64,000 bases of DNA. It comes from Saccharomycopsis fibuligera x Saccharomycopsis cf. fibuligera. Lineage: Eukaryota > Ascomycota > Saccharomycetes > Ascoideales > Saccharomycopsidaceae. Location: assembly GCA_001936135.1 (NCBI GenBank), contig CP012811.1, positions 1,302,001 through 1,366,000 of the forward strand, read 5' to 3'. Within the stretch, counting starts at the first letter, position 1; each line of letters opens with the position of its first letter. The notes beneath the pieces were generated by a model. It was not told the origin of the DNA. It saw only the letters and a list, made by a program, of their open reading frames with translations, and ran no database searches. Positions 53,691-64,000 of the stretch are shown one piece after another. The position numbers and the translations under genes were made by a program.

Positions 53691-56234
53691 ATGAGTAACT
53701 ATGGTGTTTCGAACAACGTTTTTGCCCCAGCGCTGAACAGAGATACTACCACTAACAATGGCAGCCCGCCCCCCGCTATCAGCAATATCACCGCTGTTCC
53801 TCAATCTCTCGCAAACCCGATGGGCTCTGGCGTTTTCCCCAGTCCCCAGAACCAGCTAGCAGCGCTTACCAGGAATCCAAACCTTGCAAGTGGAAACAAC
53901 TCCATTAGTGGTGGAAGTTCCATCAACGGTAACAACAACAACAACAGCAATAACGACTCATTGCAGGTGGCATCGCCAAATCTCAACCAGTACTATAGTG
54001 CGTTGTATAATAGCTTGCTCGAAGACTATCCTCATAGTGCTAACCCAGCAGCAATTGGTAATGTCTCTAGTGCTACCAATTCTCCAGCAATGCTTGCCAA
54101 CCCTGATATCAAAGCCAGCGTTGATTTGCTCAAAGGCTTGAAGAAAGATACCAATAATATTAGTAATGCTAATAGTAGTAGCAGCAGCAGTAGCAGCAGC
54201 AGCAGCAACGACAAGAATAATAACAATACCACTCAAAACGGCAATGGATCAATGCTTGCACCAATTAAGACAGAAAACGAATTGCTAAGCAAAAAGAAGT
54301 CTTCTGCTCCTCAGCCTAAGACCAGACCTGCATTTGTCATGAAATTATGGTTGATGGTCAATGACACAAGCAACTCCCAGTTCATTCAGTGGTCTGATGA
54401 TGGGAAAAGTTTCAAAGTCCTCAATAGAGAAGCGTTCATGAAAAATATCTTGCCCAAGTACTTTAAGCATTCAAACTTTTCTAGTTTTGTTAGACAACTA
54501 AACATGTACGGCTGGCATAAAGTGCAAGATTTAAGCGCTGGAACCATAAATTCTGGCGTTAGTGCCAATGATGAGGTCTGGCAGTTTGAAAGCCCGTTTT
54601 TCCAAAGAGGTAGAGAAGACTTACTAGACAAGATTGTAAGAAACAAGTCAAGTAAAAACTCTAAACACGACGAAAATGAAGATTTGGACATGAATTTGTT
54701 GGTGACTGAACTATCGCGAATCAAGTCAAATCAAAGTTTAATCGCCGATGATTTGAGAAGAGTAAGAAAAGATAATAGTTTGCTTTGGCAGGAAATTTTT
54801 TTGACCAGAGAAAAATACAACAAGCAAAATGAAACTCTATCTTCGATTCTTCGATTCATTGCTTCAATCTTCCAAAATAATGGTAATATGAACGCAAGGG
54901 AAATAGGATTTGATCCTACTAGCAACAATGCTTTAATGGCAGCGTTATACGATAGCAAAAAAAATGGTGATAATGCCATGAATAATGGCAACTTGACCTC
55001 AAACATGAACTACCCAAATCTGCCAATGTTTAATACAAACTCCTTGATTCCCGCTGATTTCAATAATGGCAACATGAACAATAGTGGATATACTCAATAT
55101 TTCAACCAGCCTCCACCGCCTCCACCGCCACCACCGGCTAGACCAGTGCTTATGCTTACAAACAACAATTACCCAAGCAGTCAGGGCTCGTATAGCGATG
55201 CTACCGGAATGCACCTTATAAATTCTCCAGCAAGTATTCATTCTATCCGTACTCCATCTGAAGTACCAGGCACAACTATTGATGAATTGAACAATAATAA
55301 TGGCGCTGGTGCTTTGATAAACGAAAACGAAAATGAGTTGGATACTCTTCAAGGTGAAATTCAGAGGGCACCGGAAAATAATAGTGATAACTTTATCATT
55401 CCTTCAGAAGGGTTTGCGAATTCGTTTAGATCGCAAAACGGTAACGCAAGCTCTGCTGTTAATAGTCCGTTATTGGTCAATAGTGACGGGAAAATTTACC
55501 AGCCGTCCCCAAAATTTAGGGAATTTAGTGATGGTAATGGTAATGATGTGCTGCTGCCACTGACTATCAACATTGGTCCATTGGCACCCTCATACATTAA
55601 TCATTTGAACAGTCCATCATTGAACCAGCTAAATGGTCAGCTACCTCCAAACAATAACAACAATAACAATAACAACAATAACAACAACAATAATAATAAT
55701 AGCAGTAATACTGGCCAATTAACTACAGCTCCTCCTACTCCAATATTAAGCGCCGCTACTTTACCTGACTCTATTCAAAATTCTAATTCTAACAATGACG
55801 TCGATAATAACAACAATACCAAATCAAACAGTGAGCTCCAAGCACTACACTCAAATCTCAGAAAGCAGGAGCAATCCATCAACAACCTTTCTGAGTTTCT
55901 TAGTAGATATATGCCACCACCTTCATCATCCGGCAATGATCATCCTACGCCAAATGGAATCAATAATGATTTTAATGTTGATGAGTTTTTAGATGGCAAA
56001 AGTACACCTGGTGCTAGCGTGCCTAGTACTCCTTTACTAGCACATCTTCAAGAATATACCGACACCCAAGGAAATAGCAATATGAATGGTAATACAAGTA
56101 TGAATGGTAATACAAGTATGAATAGCAATGCGGAAACTTCTGCTAATAATAGCAAAAGATCGATTTCTGATTTGCTGGATCCTACTCTTGCAGATATGGG
56201 AATCAATGTCAAAAGAGCCAAAAATGAACAATGA
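53691..56234 (+). CDS. HSF1: HSF1, heat shock transcription factor
   Basis: 847 residues from the first ATG (MSNYGVSNN). The N-terminal activation region is Asn/Ser-rich. The HSF DNA-binding domain (about 210-316) starts KTRPAFVMKLW. It contains ILPKYFKHSNFSSFVRQLNMYGWHKV, the invariant recognition helix, and ends FFQRGREDLLDKI. A heptad trimerisation region follows (about 334-397). The long C-terminus has a poly-Pro run, a pure poly-Asn run (plus-strand about 55650-55700) and a Met-Asn-Gly repeat near the end. Hsf1 is the essential trimeric activator of chaperone genes in the nucleus. In Candida albicans the orthologue is also called CTA8. A heat-shock element array upstream points to autoregulation. 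Sfl1-type HSF relatives are excluded by the close match to Hsf1. Confidence 0.95.
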   Translation: MSNYGVSNNVFAPALNRDTTTNNGSPPPAISNITAVPQSLANPMGSGVFPSPQNQLAALTRNPNLASGNNSISGGSSINGNNNNNSNNDSLQVASPNLNQYYSALYNSLLEDYPHSANPAAIGNVSSATNSPAMLANPDIKASVDLLKGLKKDTNNISNANSSSSSSSSSSSNDKNNNNTTQNGNGSMLAPIKTENELLSKKKSSAPQPKTRPAFVMKLWLMVNDTSNSQFIQWSDDGKSFKVLNREAFMKNILPKYFKHSNFSSFVRQLNMYGWHKVQDLSAGTINSGVSANDEVWQFESPFFQRGREDLLDKIVRNKSSKNSKHDENEDLDMNLLVTELSRIKSNQSLIADDLRRVRKDNSLLWQEIFLTREKYNKQNETLSSILRFIASIFQNNGNMNAREIGFDPTSNNALMAALYDSKKNGDNAMNNGNLTSNMNYPNLPMFNTNSLIPADFNNGNMNNSGYTQYFNQPPPPPPPPPARPVLMLTNNNYPSSQGSYSDATGMHLINSPASIHSIRTPSEVPGTTIDELNNNNGAGALINENENELDTLQGEIQRAPENNSDNFIIPSEGFANSFRSQNGNASSAVNSPLLVNSDGKIYQPSPKFREFSDGNGNDVLLPLTINIGPLAPSYINHLNSPSLNQLNGQLPPNNNNNNNNNNNNNNNNNSSNTGQLTTAPPTPILSAATLPDSIQNSNSNNDVDNNNNTKSNSELQALHSNLRKQEQSINNLSEFLSRYMPPPSSSGNDHPTPNGINNDFNVDEFLDGKSTPGASVPSTPLLAHLQEYTDTQGNSNMNGNTSMNGNTSMNSNAETSANNSKRSISDLLDPTLADMGINVKRAKNEQ
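55646..55705 (+). repeat. AAC/AAT poly-asparagine tract in HSF1
   Basis: About eighteen consecutive Asn codons, mostly AAC and AAT, lie in the HSF1 C-terminal region. The tract is likely to vary in length between strains. Confidence 0.85.
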
Positions 56235-57001
56235 ACGGATTAATTTGAGCTTGTTTAGCAATTTTTGCTTTTTGCATTTGTCGTTTTTTATTATTTATTT
56301 GTTTAGTTTATTCATCAGCAGTTTCTTGTTTTACACCTATTTTTATTTTTGTTTTTATTTTCAATTCTTTTTATTTGTGATGTCTTCTCTTTTTTATTAT
56401 TTTTGTTTACTTCTTAGTTTCCTTTTTTGTTTCTACACTGTAAATTTTTCTCTTTGTATGACTATACACTTTCGGATATATAACTACACACTCTTACCTC
56501 TTCCCCTCTCCTTACTCTTTTTTCTTCCTTTGCTTGATTTTGATTTGTTCCACGGCTCTTGTTTGATATACGACCATCGTTCATGTTCTTTCCATCCTTC
56601 AGCGTAGCAGCAGAAACTCTGTAGCCACCCCCACCCCCCATATTTATATATATATTTATATTAGTCCATAAAAAAGGCTCTCACCACGCACCCGCTTTTG
56701 TCTCAACTCATCCATCAAACGATCGATCGATCGCACTACAAGACATCTTTATCCAATCACAGGTCGCAATTACTAATATTTCAGTCACATGGCGTTTGGT
56801 TGGGCAGCGATGGTCAGCGCTCTGCGTACTTTCCCAACGTTGCAAACAGAGAACCAGAAAAAGTAAAAAAAAAAAAAAAAAATTTTTTTTAGCACTTTTG
56901 TGATTTTTTTCCAGTAGCACTAGCGAACAACAACAGCATATAATCAAAAGGGACAACCAAGCAAAGTGCTAAAGAAAACATTAACTAAATAATTGTCCAC
57001 C
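56235..57001. other. HSF1 3' flank and RLI1 promoter (767 bp)
   Basis: T-rich 3' flank of HSF1, a TATATA-rich stretch at 56643-56663, and an A18/T8 block at 56866-56890 shortly before the RLI1 leader. Both genes read in the plus direction. No additional gene is seen. Confidence 0.55.
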
Positions 57002-58831
57002 ATGTCTGATAAAATGAAAAATGCGCGTATTGCGATTGTCAACGACGACAAGTGCAAACCAAAAAGATGTCGTCAAGAATGCAGAAAAAGTTGTCCAGTG
57101 GTGAAAACCGGTAAACTTTGTATCGAAGTCACTCCAGCTTCCAAAATTGCTTTCATTTCTGAAATCTTGTGTATTGGTTGCGGTATTTGTGTCAAGAAGT
57201 GTCCGTTTGATGCTATTACCATTATCAATTTGCCAACTAATTTGGAGAAGGAAGTCACGCATAGATATTCTGCCAATTCTTTCAAATTGCATAGATTGCC
57301 TACTCCTAGACCTGGTCAAGTGTTGGGTTTGGTTGGTACTAATGGTATTGGCAAATCCACCGCTTTGAAGATTTTGGCTGGTAAACAAAAGCCAAACTTG
57401 GGTAGATTTGACGATCCTCCTGACTGGGAAGAAATTTTGAGATATTTCAGAGGTTCTGAATTGCAAAATTATTTCACCAAAGTTTTGGAAGATGATATTA
57501 AAGCCACTATCAAGCCTCAGTATGTTGATAATGTGCCAAGAGCCATTAAAGGCCCAATGAAAAAGGTTGGTGAGTTGATTAATGCCAGATTGGAAAAGTC
57601 TAAAGAAGATGCTAGATACATTTTGTCCACTTTGGATTTGAGACATATTTTGAAGAGAGACATTAACCAATTGTCTGGTGGTGAATTGCAAAGATTTACT
57701 ATCGCCATGACTTGTGTGCAAGACGCTACTGTTTACATGTTTGATGAACCATCTTCTTACTTGGATGTCAAACAAAGATTGAAGGCTGCCGAAATCATCA
57801 GATCAGTTTTGGATGCTACTAGTTACTGTATTGTCGTTGAACACGATTTGTCAGTGTTGGATTACTTGTCTGATTTCGTTTGTATTCTTTACGGTGTTCC
57901 ATCTGTTTATGGTGTGGTTACTTTGCCTGCTTCTGTTAGGGAAGGTATCAATATCTTTTTGGATGGTCATTTGCCAGCAGAGAATTTGAGATTTAGAACC
58001 GAATCCTTGCAATTCAGATTGGTTGATGCTAATGATAATTTCCAAATCGATGCTTCTAGAAGATTCACTTACCCAGAATTGCGCAAGACCCAAGGTGATT
58101 TCAAATTGCGTGTTAAACCTGGTGAATTTACTGATTCTGAAATTATTGTTATGATGGGTGAAAATGGTACTGGTAAAACTACTTTCTGTAAACTTTTGGC
58201 TGGTGCTATTCCACCAGATGATGGTACTGAAGTTCCAAAATTGAACATCTCCATGAAACCACAAAAGATTGCTCCAAAATTCACTGGTACTGTGCGTCAA
58301 TTGTTCTTTAAGAAGATCAGAGCTAGTTTCTTGAACTCGCAATTCAACACTGATGTCGTTAAACCTTTGAAAATTGAAGACATCATTGATCAAGAAGTTC
58401 AACATTTGTCCGGTGGTGAATTGCAAAGAGTTGCTATTGTGTTGGCTTTGGGTAAAATTGCTGACATTTACCTTATTGATGAACCATCCGCTTACTTGGA
58501 TTCTGAACAACGTATTATCTGTTCCAAGGTTATCAGAAGATTCATTATTCATGCCAAGAAAACTGCATTTATTGTGGAGCACGATTTCATCATGGCTACT
58601 TATCTTGCTGATAAGGTTATTGTGTTTGAAGGTAAACCATCTGAAGATGCTTACGCTAATCCTCCAGAAAGTTTGTTGACTGGTTGTAACAAATTCTTGA
58701 AGAATTTGAATGTTACTTTCAGAAGAGATCCAAACTCTTTCAGACCAAGAATTAACAAGTTGGATTCTCAAATGGATAAAGAACAAAAGGCCAACGGGAA
58801 CTACTTTTTCTTGGAAAACACTGAATTATAG
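57002..58831 (+). CDS. RLI1: RLI1 (ABCE1), ribosome recycling ATPase with Fe-S clusters
   Basis: 609 residues from the ATG at 57002. The N-terminus has two 4Fe-4S cluster motifs: [14 protein letters not shown] (C18, C23, C27, C31) and [12 protein letters not shown] (C57, C60, C63, C67). Two ABC ATPase domains follow. The first has Walker [10 protein letters not shown] (G112-T120), LSGGELQ, and [10 protein letters not shown]. The second has [16 protein letters not shown] and [10 protein letters not shown]. Length and sequence match yeast Rli1 almost end to end. The protein splits terminated 80S ribosomes with eRF1 and also works in initiation and 40S export. It needs the cytosolic Fe-S machinery. 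Codon use is highly biased (TTG Leu, AGA Arg, GGT Gly) and I found no in-frame CTG, as expected for a strongly expressed gene. Confidence 0.98.
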   Translation: MSDKMKNARIAIVNDDKCKPKRCRQECRKSCPVVKTGKLCIEVTPASKIAFISEILCIGCGICVKKCPFDAITIINLPTNLEKEVTHRYSANSFKLHRLPTPRPGQVLGLVGTNGIGKSTALKILAGKQKPNLGRFDDPPDWEEILRYFRGSELQNYFTKVLEDDIKATIKPQYVDNVPRAIKGPMKKVGELINARLEKSKEDARYILSTLDLRHILKRDINQLSGGELQRFTIAMTCVQDATVYMFDEPSSYLDVKQRLKAAEIIRSVLDATSYCIVVEHDLSVLDYLSDFVCILYGVPSVYGVVTLPASVREGINIFLDGHLPAENLRFRTESLQFRLVDANDNFQIDASRRFTYPELRKTQGDFKLRVKPGEFTDSEIIVMMGENGTGKTTFCKLLAGAIPPDDGTEVPKLNISMKPQKIAPKFTGTVRQLFFKKIRASFLNSQFNTDVVKPLKIEDIIDQEVQHLSGGELQRVAIVLALGKIADIYLIDEPSAYLDSEQRIICSKVIRRFIIHAKKTAFIVEHDFIMATYLADKVIVFEGKPSEDAYANPPESLLTGCNKFLKNLNVTFRRDPNSFRPRINKLDSQMDKEQKANGNYFFLENTEL

Positions 58832-59078
58832 AGAGATTTATTAACGAAAAATTTATTAGCATTGCGATAGTTGATTGTATTATTATTATTTTTGTTTTTG
58901 ACTCGAAAAACAACTTCAGTATTAATGATGATTTCAACACATTAGCACAGTTTGATATACTAGCATTATTAGCATGTTCTGCTCTAATTTTGCATGGTGT
59001 TTGGCACGGTATTTTAAGGGATATCAGTTTGATGAGATTCCGCTTCAAGATTCGTCTAGGTGCTGGTCAGCCAGGCTA

Positions 59079-59086
59079 TTAGTCAG
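59079..59086 (+). promoter_or_regulatory. Yap1-type response element
   Basis: TTAGTCAG is a good match to the AP-1 family site bound by Yap1/Cap1. It lies about 950 bp before the aldo-keto reductase gene, a plausible oxidative or carbonyl stress target. A single 8-mer this far away is weak evidence. Confidence 0.25.
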
Positions 59087-59777
59087 TTATGAGCGACTTC
59101 GACAACAATGGGCATTTCAAAGAGGAATCAAGGTATCCAGACAACTTTCGCAACCAGGCCTCGTGGTCATGGTGTTTGCACTTCTTTGTTTACATTACCT
59201 TTTTGGATAGAAATGTTAAATGATTGACCTTTAAGGGTTGAAGAAAAAAGAACGTGAAAGTGAAGCCCCGAAAATTTAACCGTGTTGGCTTTCTTCTATA
59301 TTTGAACGTCTTGAGCAGAATTATCTGCTTTTGGAGAGAAGGAAGCCATAAATACTGATTCACCTGATACGAAATTCAGAGTTGTGAACCCCCTTTTTTT
59401 TTAGTTTTAAATTTGATTTTTTTTTTAATGTTTTTATTAATCTATATTTTTTTTTATCAATAACTTTTCCTAATCTATACTTTTTGTCTCACTTTCACTA
59501 TACAATACCTTTTTGTCAATTATGTCTCGTTGTCTGAATTTTTTTTCTCTACTCTTCTGTACTAAACACTGCATGCTCAGAATTGCAAGGTTATAGATGT
59601 TTCAGCGTTATCAAAAGTCAAAAAGCGGATCCCATTTTTACAGGCGTGTCACGGGAAGACTGCATGCTGACATCGGGAAGGTGCGCCTGGAGTTGCCGAT
59701 GCCACTGCTGCGCGTAATCGCAAATATAGCCTACGATATGATGCCATTCGAGCCATTAATGACAGTCTCTGGACAAA

Positions 59778-59790
59778 TATATAAAGGGGT
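59778..59790 (+). promoter_or_regulatory. TATA box with adjacent AGGGG, aldo-keto reductase promoter
   Basis: TATATAAA is joined directly to AGGGG (TATATAAAGGGG) about 250 bp before the ATG at 60033. TATA plus a stress-type AGGGG core is typical of inducible yeast genes. Confidence 0.45.
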
Positions 59791-60032
59791 TGCTCTTTGC
59801 CTTGCCATTGACTTGTTTTCTTCTTTACCTGTCTTGCCTTTACTACTCAATAATTATCCTTTTTAATATCTGATAGACTTGTTCAAACTCTGCTTTATTC
59901 AATTGTTTAGACATTGCCGGCCAATTCTATCATTTTACCGTTTTACCATTTCACCTTCTACTACATACCGCGAATAACAATAGCATAAATAGCAACGAAT
60001 CAAAAAAAAAGAAAACAAAGAAAAAATAAAAA

Positions 60033-61049
60033 ATGAGCTCCGCATTAATCAAAAATACCGCCACCATTCAACTCAACAACGGCACTAAAATTCCAGCCAT
60101 TGGCCTCGGCACTTTCAGATCAGGTCCTAATGAAGTCTACCATGCTGTTCTCGAAGGCTTGAAAGCTGGAGTCAGACACGTTGACACGGCATATGCATAC
60201 GGCAACGAAGAAGAAATTGGTCGTGCTTTGACTGAAGCATTCGAACAAAACATTGTCAAGAGAGAAGATGTTTATGTTACTACTAAGCTCTGGGGTACTG
60301 ATTACAGAGACCCGGAACTGGCTATCAAGTTATCTTTGAGTAAATTAAACTTGACTTATTTGGACCTATACTTGATTCATTGGCCAGTTGCCTTGACCAA
60401 GAAATACGACGACAATGGAAATCCAATCAGCGTTTCTTATTTGGCTAACGGTAAGAGAGATTTAGATAAAGGGATCACATTTGTTGAAACTTGGCAAAAG
60501 TTCCAAGATTTGGTAGCTAAGGGCTTAACAAAAAGTATTGGGGTTTCTAATTTTTCTGTCGCCAAGTTGGAGCAATTGTTGAGTGCGCCAACTACAAAGA
60601 TTGTTCCAGTGGTTAACCAAATTGAGGCTCATCCGTTTTTACTCCAAGACCATTTGGTCAAATATGCAGAATCCAAAAATATTGTTCTTGAAGCACATAC
60701 CCCATTGGGCGGTGCAGAAGCCGCATCATTGTTGCAGAATCCAGTCGTAGTGGAATTGGCTGAAAAGTACAAGGCTAGTGCTGCACAAATTTTGATTTCT
60801 TGGGCATTATGGAGAAAAACTGTTGTTTTGCCAAAATCTGTGAAACCACATAGAATCCATGATAACTTATTTACTGTTGACTTGACTAATGAAGATGGCG
60901 AGAAGATCAATGGTATTGGTAAGAACAATCAAACCAGATTTGTCAACCCTGATTGGTCACCATTTGTGGTGTTTGATGATGATGAAAAATATGGTATTAA
61001 GGGGGCAGCTGGTTGGAAAAACCCAAACCCATCTAGTGGCGGAAAATAA
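60033..61049 (+). CDS. Aldo-keto reductase, Gcy1-like
   Basis: 338 residues. A (beta/alpha)8 aldo-keto reductase with the full catalytic set: D51 and Y56 in VDTAYAYGNE, K85 in TTKLWG, and H116 in LIHWP. Other family marks are IPAIGLGTF at the start, GVSNFS in the middle and VLPKSVKPHRI near the NADPH pocket. The NPDWSPF near the C-terminus matches the Gcy1/Ypr1 group. Those enzymes use NADPH to reduce aldehydes such as glyceraldehyde and other carbonyls in the cytosol. It is longer at the C-terminus than Gcy1 (an extra FDDDEKYGIKGAAGWKNPNP). The promoter has a TATATAAAGGGG at 59778 and a distant Yap1-type site, so stress induction is likely. The exact substrate is not determined. Confidence 0.9.
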   Translation: MSSALIKNTATIQLNNGTKIPAIGLGTFRSGPNEVYHAVLEGLKAGVRHVDTAYAYGNEEEIGRALTEAFEQNIVKREDVYVTTKLWGTDYRDPELAIKLSLSKLNLTYLDLYLIHWPVALTKKYDDNGNPISVSYLANGKRDLDKGITFVETWQKFQDLVAKGLTKSIGVSNFSVAKLEQLLSAPTTKIVPVVNQIEAHPFLLQDHLVKYAESKNIVLEAHTPLGGAEAASLLQNPVVVELAEKYKASAAQILISWALWRKTVVLPKSVKPHRIHDNLFTVDLTNEDGEKINGIGKNNQTRFVNPDWSPFVVFDDDEKYGIKGAAGWKNPNPSSGGK

Positions 61050-61507
61050 AGATTATAATATGATGACTCAAATATCTTGTTTCTGATAATATTTTTTCTA
61101 TACTTTAATGATTCGTTATTTGTAGATTGGACTACCTTATATACATTACTCAGTTATTTGCTGAAATATAAAGAAATTTTATCGTTTTACTTCACTTTTC
61201 ATTGAAATTACCGTAATGGTGCTACACACTTTTCAAACTATTTAAAAGTTTAAACGCCGTGATAATTGGTATTGTTAAGGTAAAATCAAAAAAAAAACTG
61301 TTTTCTTTTTGATCATAGAAAAACGCTTAGGAATGAAAGTCATATATAGAAAACAAAAGACCAAACAAGCAGAAAATAAATGTAACATCAAACACGAACA
61401 CAAAAACAAGCGAGAAACAAGCACAAAATTGTACAAGACAACAGAAAGAAAACAAAAAGTATACCACTAGATTCAGGTATTCAACACATTATTTAATCGC
61501 CAGTATC
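61050..61507. other. Convergent 3' region of the aldo-keto reductase and the fasciclin gene
   Basis: 458 bp of AT-rich sequence with A-runs near 61288-61298 and an AAACAAG-rich stretch. No gene or clear structured element is seen. Confidence 0.5.
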
Positions 61508-64000
61508 TTAATATCCCGAATTTGAGTTCAAATTTCCATTATATCGAACATTTATAGGATTAGCAGATGTGGTTCCAGTAATTGAATGCGGCGCTGATCC
61601 AAGCCCGCTGTTAATTGAAGTATTCCCCGTGCCAATATTAATAGAACTATAATTAGTGCCTATTCCTGATCCTGAGCCTGATCCTGGCCCGCTATTGCCA
61701 TTATTGTAACTTTTATAATTACCATTATTATGGGAGCTATAAAGTAGTGGATCATGCTCACTTGCGTTAGATCTCTCAGTTGCTGCTTCTTCATCATCAA
61801 CATTCTGATCATCAGCTCCATCACCATTACTGTTTAAATTTTCGGATTCGTCACTGTTAGAAGTGGCTGATTTTCTCCCCTTGCCGACAGTAAATAATAA
61901 ACAGCATGGCACAATTGTGAATATGAAGATAATTCCACAAATAAAACCAATACCAACAGCAGCAATTGGGAAATGAAACTTAAGCTTTTTTCCCGTATTA
62001 AGCCATTCTGGGGAAATGGCTTTATCGAGGATAAACACACATGATTGGTTGCTGAGGGTAGTGCATCCAGATTTCAAGATTCTTACTTCATAATCTAAGC
62101 CTTCGACAAGTTGAAGCAAGACCAGTTTCTTATTAATTTGACGGCATGACAAATGTACGCTTTCTAATAAAGTAGGAATACGGGATCCACAGGTAAATAA
62201 ACTATCATGATTTCCGGATTCAGTATGATTGTTGGGCAAGATGTGTAACTTGAGAAATGAGGTCAAGATTGGTAGCGGGGTATGTTCAGTAAAGTTGTCC
62301 TTTAGGAAAGAACTCAAAGTTGGCACAATTATGGAATAGTTTGGATCATGGAGAACATAAGATAAGTTCGTAAATTCAAGTAATTCAATAAATCTTTGTG
62401 CTTGAGCTGTGTCTAATAAGTTGCTCAATGTAACTTGTACATTTTTGGGAATAATGACACTATTGATTGGCTGGACCACACCTTGGTCAAAAATTATGTC
62501 ACTATTTTTTTCAATTTGAATTTCTTTATCATTTATTGATAGCGTGGTGAATGAATTCGAATTGAAGTTCAAAACTTTGATATCAACTAAGTCGTCATTA
62601 AGGTTACTAGTTAGCAAATCGTTGCTGGTATCACTATAAATTATATCATTGATAATTCCATTCTTTAGGATTAAATCAAATGCAGTATGGTTGCTCTCCA
62701 AATAATCCAAAGTCAAATCCAATGGAGCCCAACTATCAAAGCATGGAAGGAAAATTGTGTAGCCTTTCTTGTTATTTTTCAAGTCCAATAATCCAAATTG
62801 ATTTAAATATTTCATTGATTTAGTACAGCGATCTAAAGAGCTCACTGATTTTTTGAAAGTCAAGGGTAATGAATACTCCTTATTTAGGAAATAAATATCT
62901 GTGTTGCCAACTGTAAGTGGTGGTTCAAGTGCCGGAAGTAGTTGAGCATCATCATTGACCACAATAGTGTTACGCTGTTGGTTGTAACAAAGCTTGATTT
63001 TTTGACATCTGCCACCGATTTTCTTGCTACTACAAAATTTTGTATCGTAAAGCCCAGATCCTTGAGCATCTATTTTTCCATCAATAAAATGATAAAGTAA
63101 TAGCCCTCTGTGAGCTGACGCAGCAATACTTGCAAGTTGACCAACTTGAGAAAAAGTGTTCTCCTCATCATCGTCCTCATCATTGTAAACTAATAACGTT
63201 TGGTTAAGGTATGGATTATCAATCAACTTTTCCAAGTGTCTGAAAACCAATTGTTCAACAAAGTCACTATTACCCAAGCCATACAAATATTTTCTAAGAG
63301 TAAATTGTACGCTAGAAGCATTAAAGTAGCCAACCACATGCACAACGGCGTCATGTGTCAAAATGTTTGGTAATATGGCAGGCTTGCCATTTATGTCAAC
63401 AGAGTGACCGTTGTTTGTTGATTTGAATTCCACATTTTCATTATTGAGATTTTGATAAACTGCAATACCATCATTTTCATTTGATCCACCATGGTAGCCC
63501 CTAAGGATATTCAGATTAGTCAAGTACTCTCTATCGGCAGTACCGTATTTGGAAACAAGATAGTTTAGTTCTACTTCGTTCAAAGTGACACTTTGATCAG
63601 TTGGTAATATCAAAGTTACCTCAGACTGCGTCAGGGGACAGTAGTCTTTGAATAATAAGCTGCTAAAGTACGCGAAAGTATTGTTTATGCCTGGCCGTGA
63701 TAAAAACTCACAAAGTGGTGGCTTTTGGGGCAATTGCTGATTGATTCCATGCACCACCGAGTCCTGAGAATAAGCAATCAAATCTGGTTCCACAACTTCA
63801 ATATTGTCGACTTTCAAACCTGAATCACCATCAAGCCCATTTATCAGATTATCGATTAATACAGGAGTATACACATTGTTGTTAGATTTTTGTAGACTGT
63901 GTTTGAGAGTGGTTCCTTTGATATCGGCGGATAAGAATGATTCACCAATGATGTACTGTTTGAGTCTGTCGGCCGACATGATAGTGCTTTCATCTTCGAT
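61508..64000 (-). CDS. YLR001C-like fasciclin-domain membrane protein, N-terminus cut by window edge
   Basis: At least 823 residues. The ATG at 63979 gives MSADRLKQYIIGES, but the frame stays open to the window end. A luminal fasciclin protein should begin with a signal peptide, which this start lacks. I therefore think the true start lies beyond position 64000. Fasciclin (FAS1)-like segments include LCEFLSRPGINNTFAYFSSLL, LTHDAVVHVV and SVSSLDRCTKSMKYLNQFGLL. Several N-glycosylation sites (NNT, NAS, NQT, NHT) are visible. A membrane span lies near residues 669-692 (AAVGIGFICGIIFIFTIVPCCLLF). A cytosolic tail of about 130 residues, rich in Ser, Asn and Gly, follows and ends INVRYNGNLNSNSGY. 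The layout matches Saccharomyces YLR001C, a vacuolar membrane glycoprotein of unknown role. Confidence 0.8.
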   Translation of the reverse strand: MEDESTIMSADRLKQYIIGESFLSADIKGTTLKHSLQKSNNNVYTPVLIDNLINGLDGDSGLKVDNIEVVEPDLIAYSQDSVVHGINQQLPQKPPLCEFLSRPGINNTFAYFSSLLFKDYCPLTQSEVTLILPTDQSVTLNEVELNYLVSKYGTADREYLTNLNILRGYHGGSNENDGIAVYQNLNNENVEFKSTNNGHSVDINGKPAILPNILTHDAVVHVVGYFNASSVQFTLRKYLYGLGNSDFVEQLVFRHLEKLIDNPYLNQTLLVYNDEDDDEENTFSQVGQLASIAASAHRGLLLYHFIDGKIDAQGSGLYDTKFCSSKKIGGRCQKIKLCYNQQRNTIVVNDDAQLLPALEPPLTVGNTDIYFLNKEYSLPLTFKKSVSSLDRCTKSMKYLNQFGLLDLKNNKKGYTIFLPCFDSWAPLDLTLDYLESNHTAFDLILKNGIINDIIYSDTSNDLLTSNLNDDLVDIKVLNFNSNSFTTLSINDKEIQIEKNSDIIFDQGVVQPINSVIIPKNVQVTLSNLLDTAQAQRFIELLEFTNLSYVLHDPNYSIIVPTLSSFLKDNFTEHTPLPILTSFLKLHILPNNHTESGNHDSLFTCGSRIPTLLESVHLSCRQINKKLVLLQLVEGLDYEVRILKSGCTTLSNQSCVFILDKAISPEWLNTGKKLKFHFPIAAVGIGFICGIIFIFTIVPCCLLFTVGKGRKSATSNSDESENLNSNGDGADDQNVDDEEAATERSNASEHDPLLYSSHNNGNYKSYNNGNSGPGSGSGSGIGTNYSSINIGTGNTSINSGLGSAPHSITGTTSANPINVRYNGNLNSNSGY

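Larger units (their letters stand above)
58832..60032. other. RLI1 3' flank and aldo-keto reductase promoter (1.2 kb)
   Basis: It contains a TTAGTCAG (59079-59086, a Yap1-type site), a TATATAAA box at 59778 and T-rich stretches at 59390-59460. Frames at 58974-59210 and 59597-59866 have no recognised family. The second overlaps the TATA box. Confidence 0.55.

Noticed and set aside
58974-59210. 78-codon ATG frame with a hydrophobic C-terminus after RLI1
   Set aside because: It has a true ATG but no family match, no codon bias and no flanking signals. It lies where the RLI1 3' flank and a promoter are expected.
59597-59866. 89-codon frame before the aldo-keto reductase
   Set aside because: It overlaps the TATA box of the aldo-keto reductase and has no recognised motif.

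Overview
The window is nuclear DNA of an ascomycetous budding yeast. It holds single-copy yeast orthologues (MAK11, TSC2, RTF2, COX14, ARC18, ROM2, HPT1, HSF1, RLI1). It has short introns with GTATGT donors and TACTAAC-type branch points, A-rich start contexts, many long A/T tracts, and long Asn/Gln/Ser runs in its regulators. Leucine is mostly TTG, and I found no in-frame CTG in MAK11 or RLI1. TSC2, which Saccharomyces lacks, is present. Together these fit the CTG-Ser clade (Candida/Lodderomyces-like), but the genus is inference and the CUG reassignment is not proven here.

Layout, left to right. Positions 1-1909 hold the N-terminal part of a Gcr1/Hot1/Msn1-type transcription factor (minus). 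After 3 kb without a gene comes an anchored or secreted EEP-fold phosphatase/nuclease (plus). MAK11 (minus) and TSC2 (plus) share a divergent promoter. RTF2 (minus) and COX14 (plus) share another, and ARC18 (minus) and ROM2 (plus) a third. Then come a DUF2406-like protein and a GPI-type wall protein (both minus), a tRNA-Val(AAC), a membrane-anchored glutaredoxin-like protein without any cysteine, and an NGL2-type nuclease (both minus). HPT1 (plus, one intron) follows.

From 37.7 to 53.7 kb the region is almost empty. A two-finger NRG-type repressor (42.9-45.0 kb, minus) sits between a 5.2 kb and an 8.7 kb gene-free interval. The larger interval has a GC-richer right end with perfect hairpins, a coding-like relic frame and a strong heat-shock element in front of HSF1. 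HSF1, RLI1 and an aldo-keto reductase follow on the plus strand, and a YLR001C-like fasciclin membrane protein (minus) runs off the right edge.

The genes mix housekeeping roles (60S assembly, ribosome recycling, actin branching, respiratory-chain assembly, purine salvage) with signalling and transcription control (TSC2 towards Rheb/TORC1, ROM2 towards Rho1, HSF1, NRG-type and GCR1-type factors). Four genes need splicing to be read correctly: RTF2, ARC18, ROM2 and HPT1. Two of these, RTF2 and ARC18, start with an exon of only two codons. I saw no complete mobile element, CRISPR array or phage-like region.
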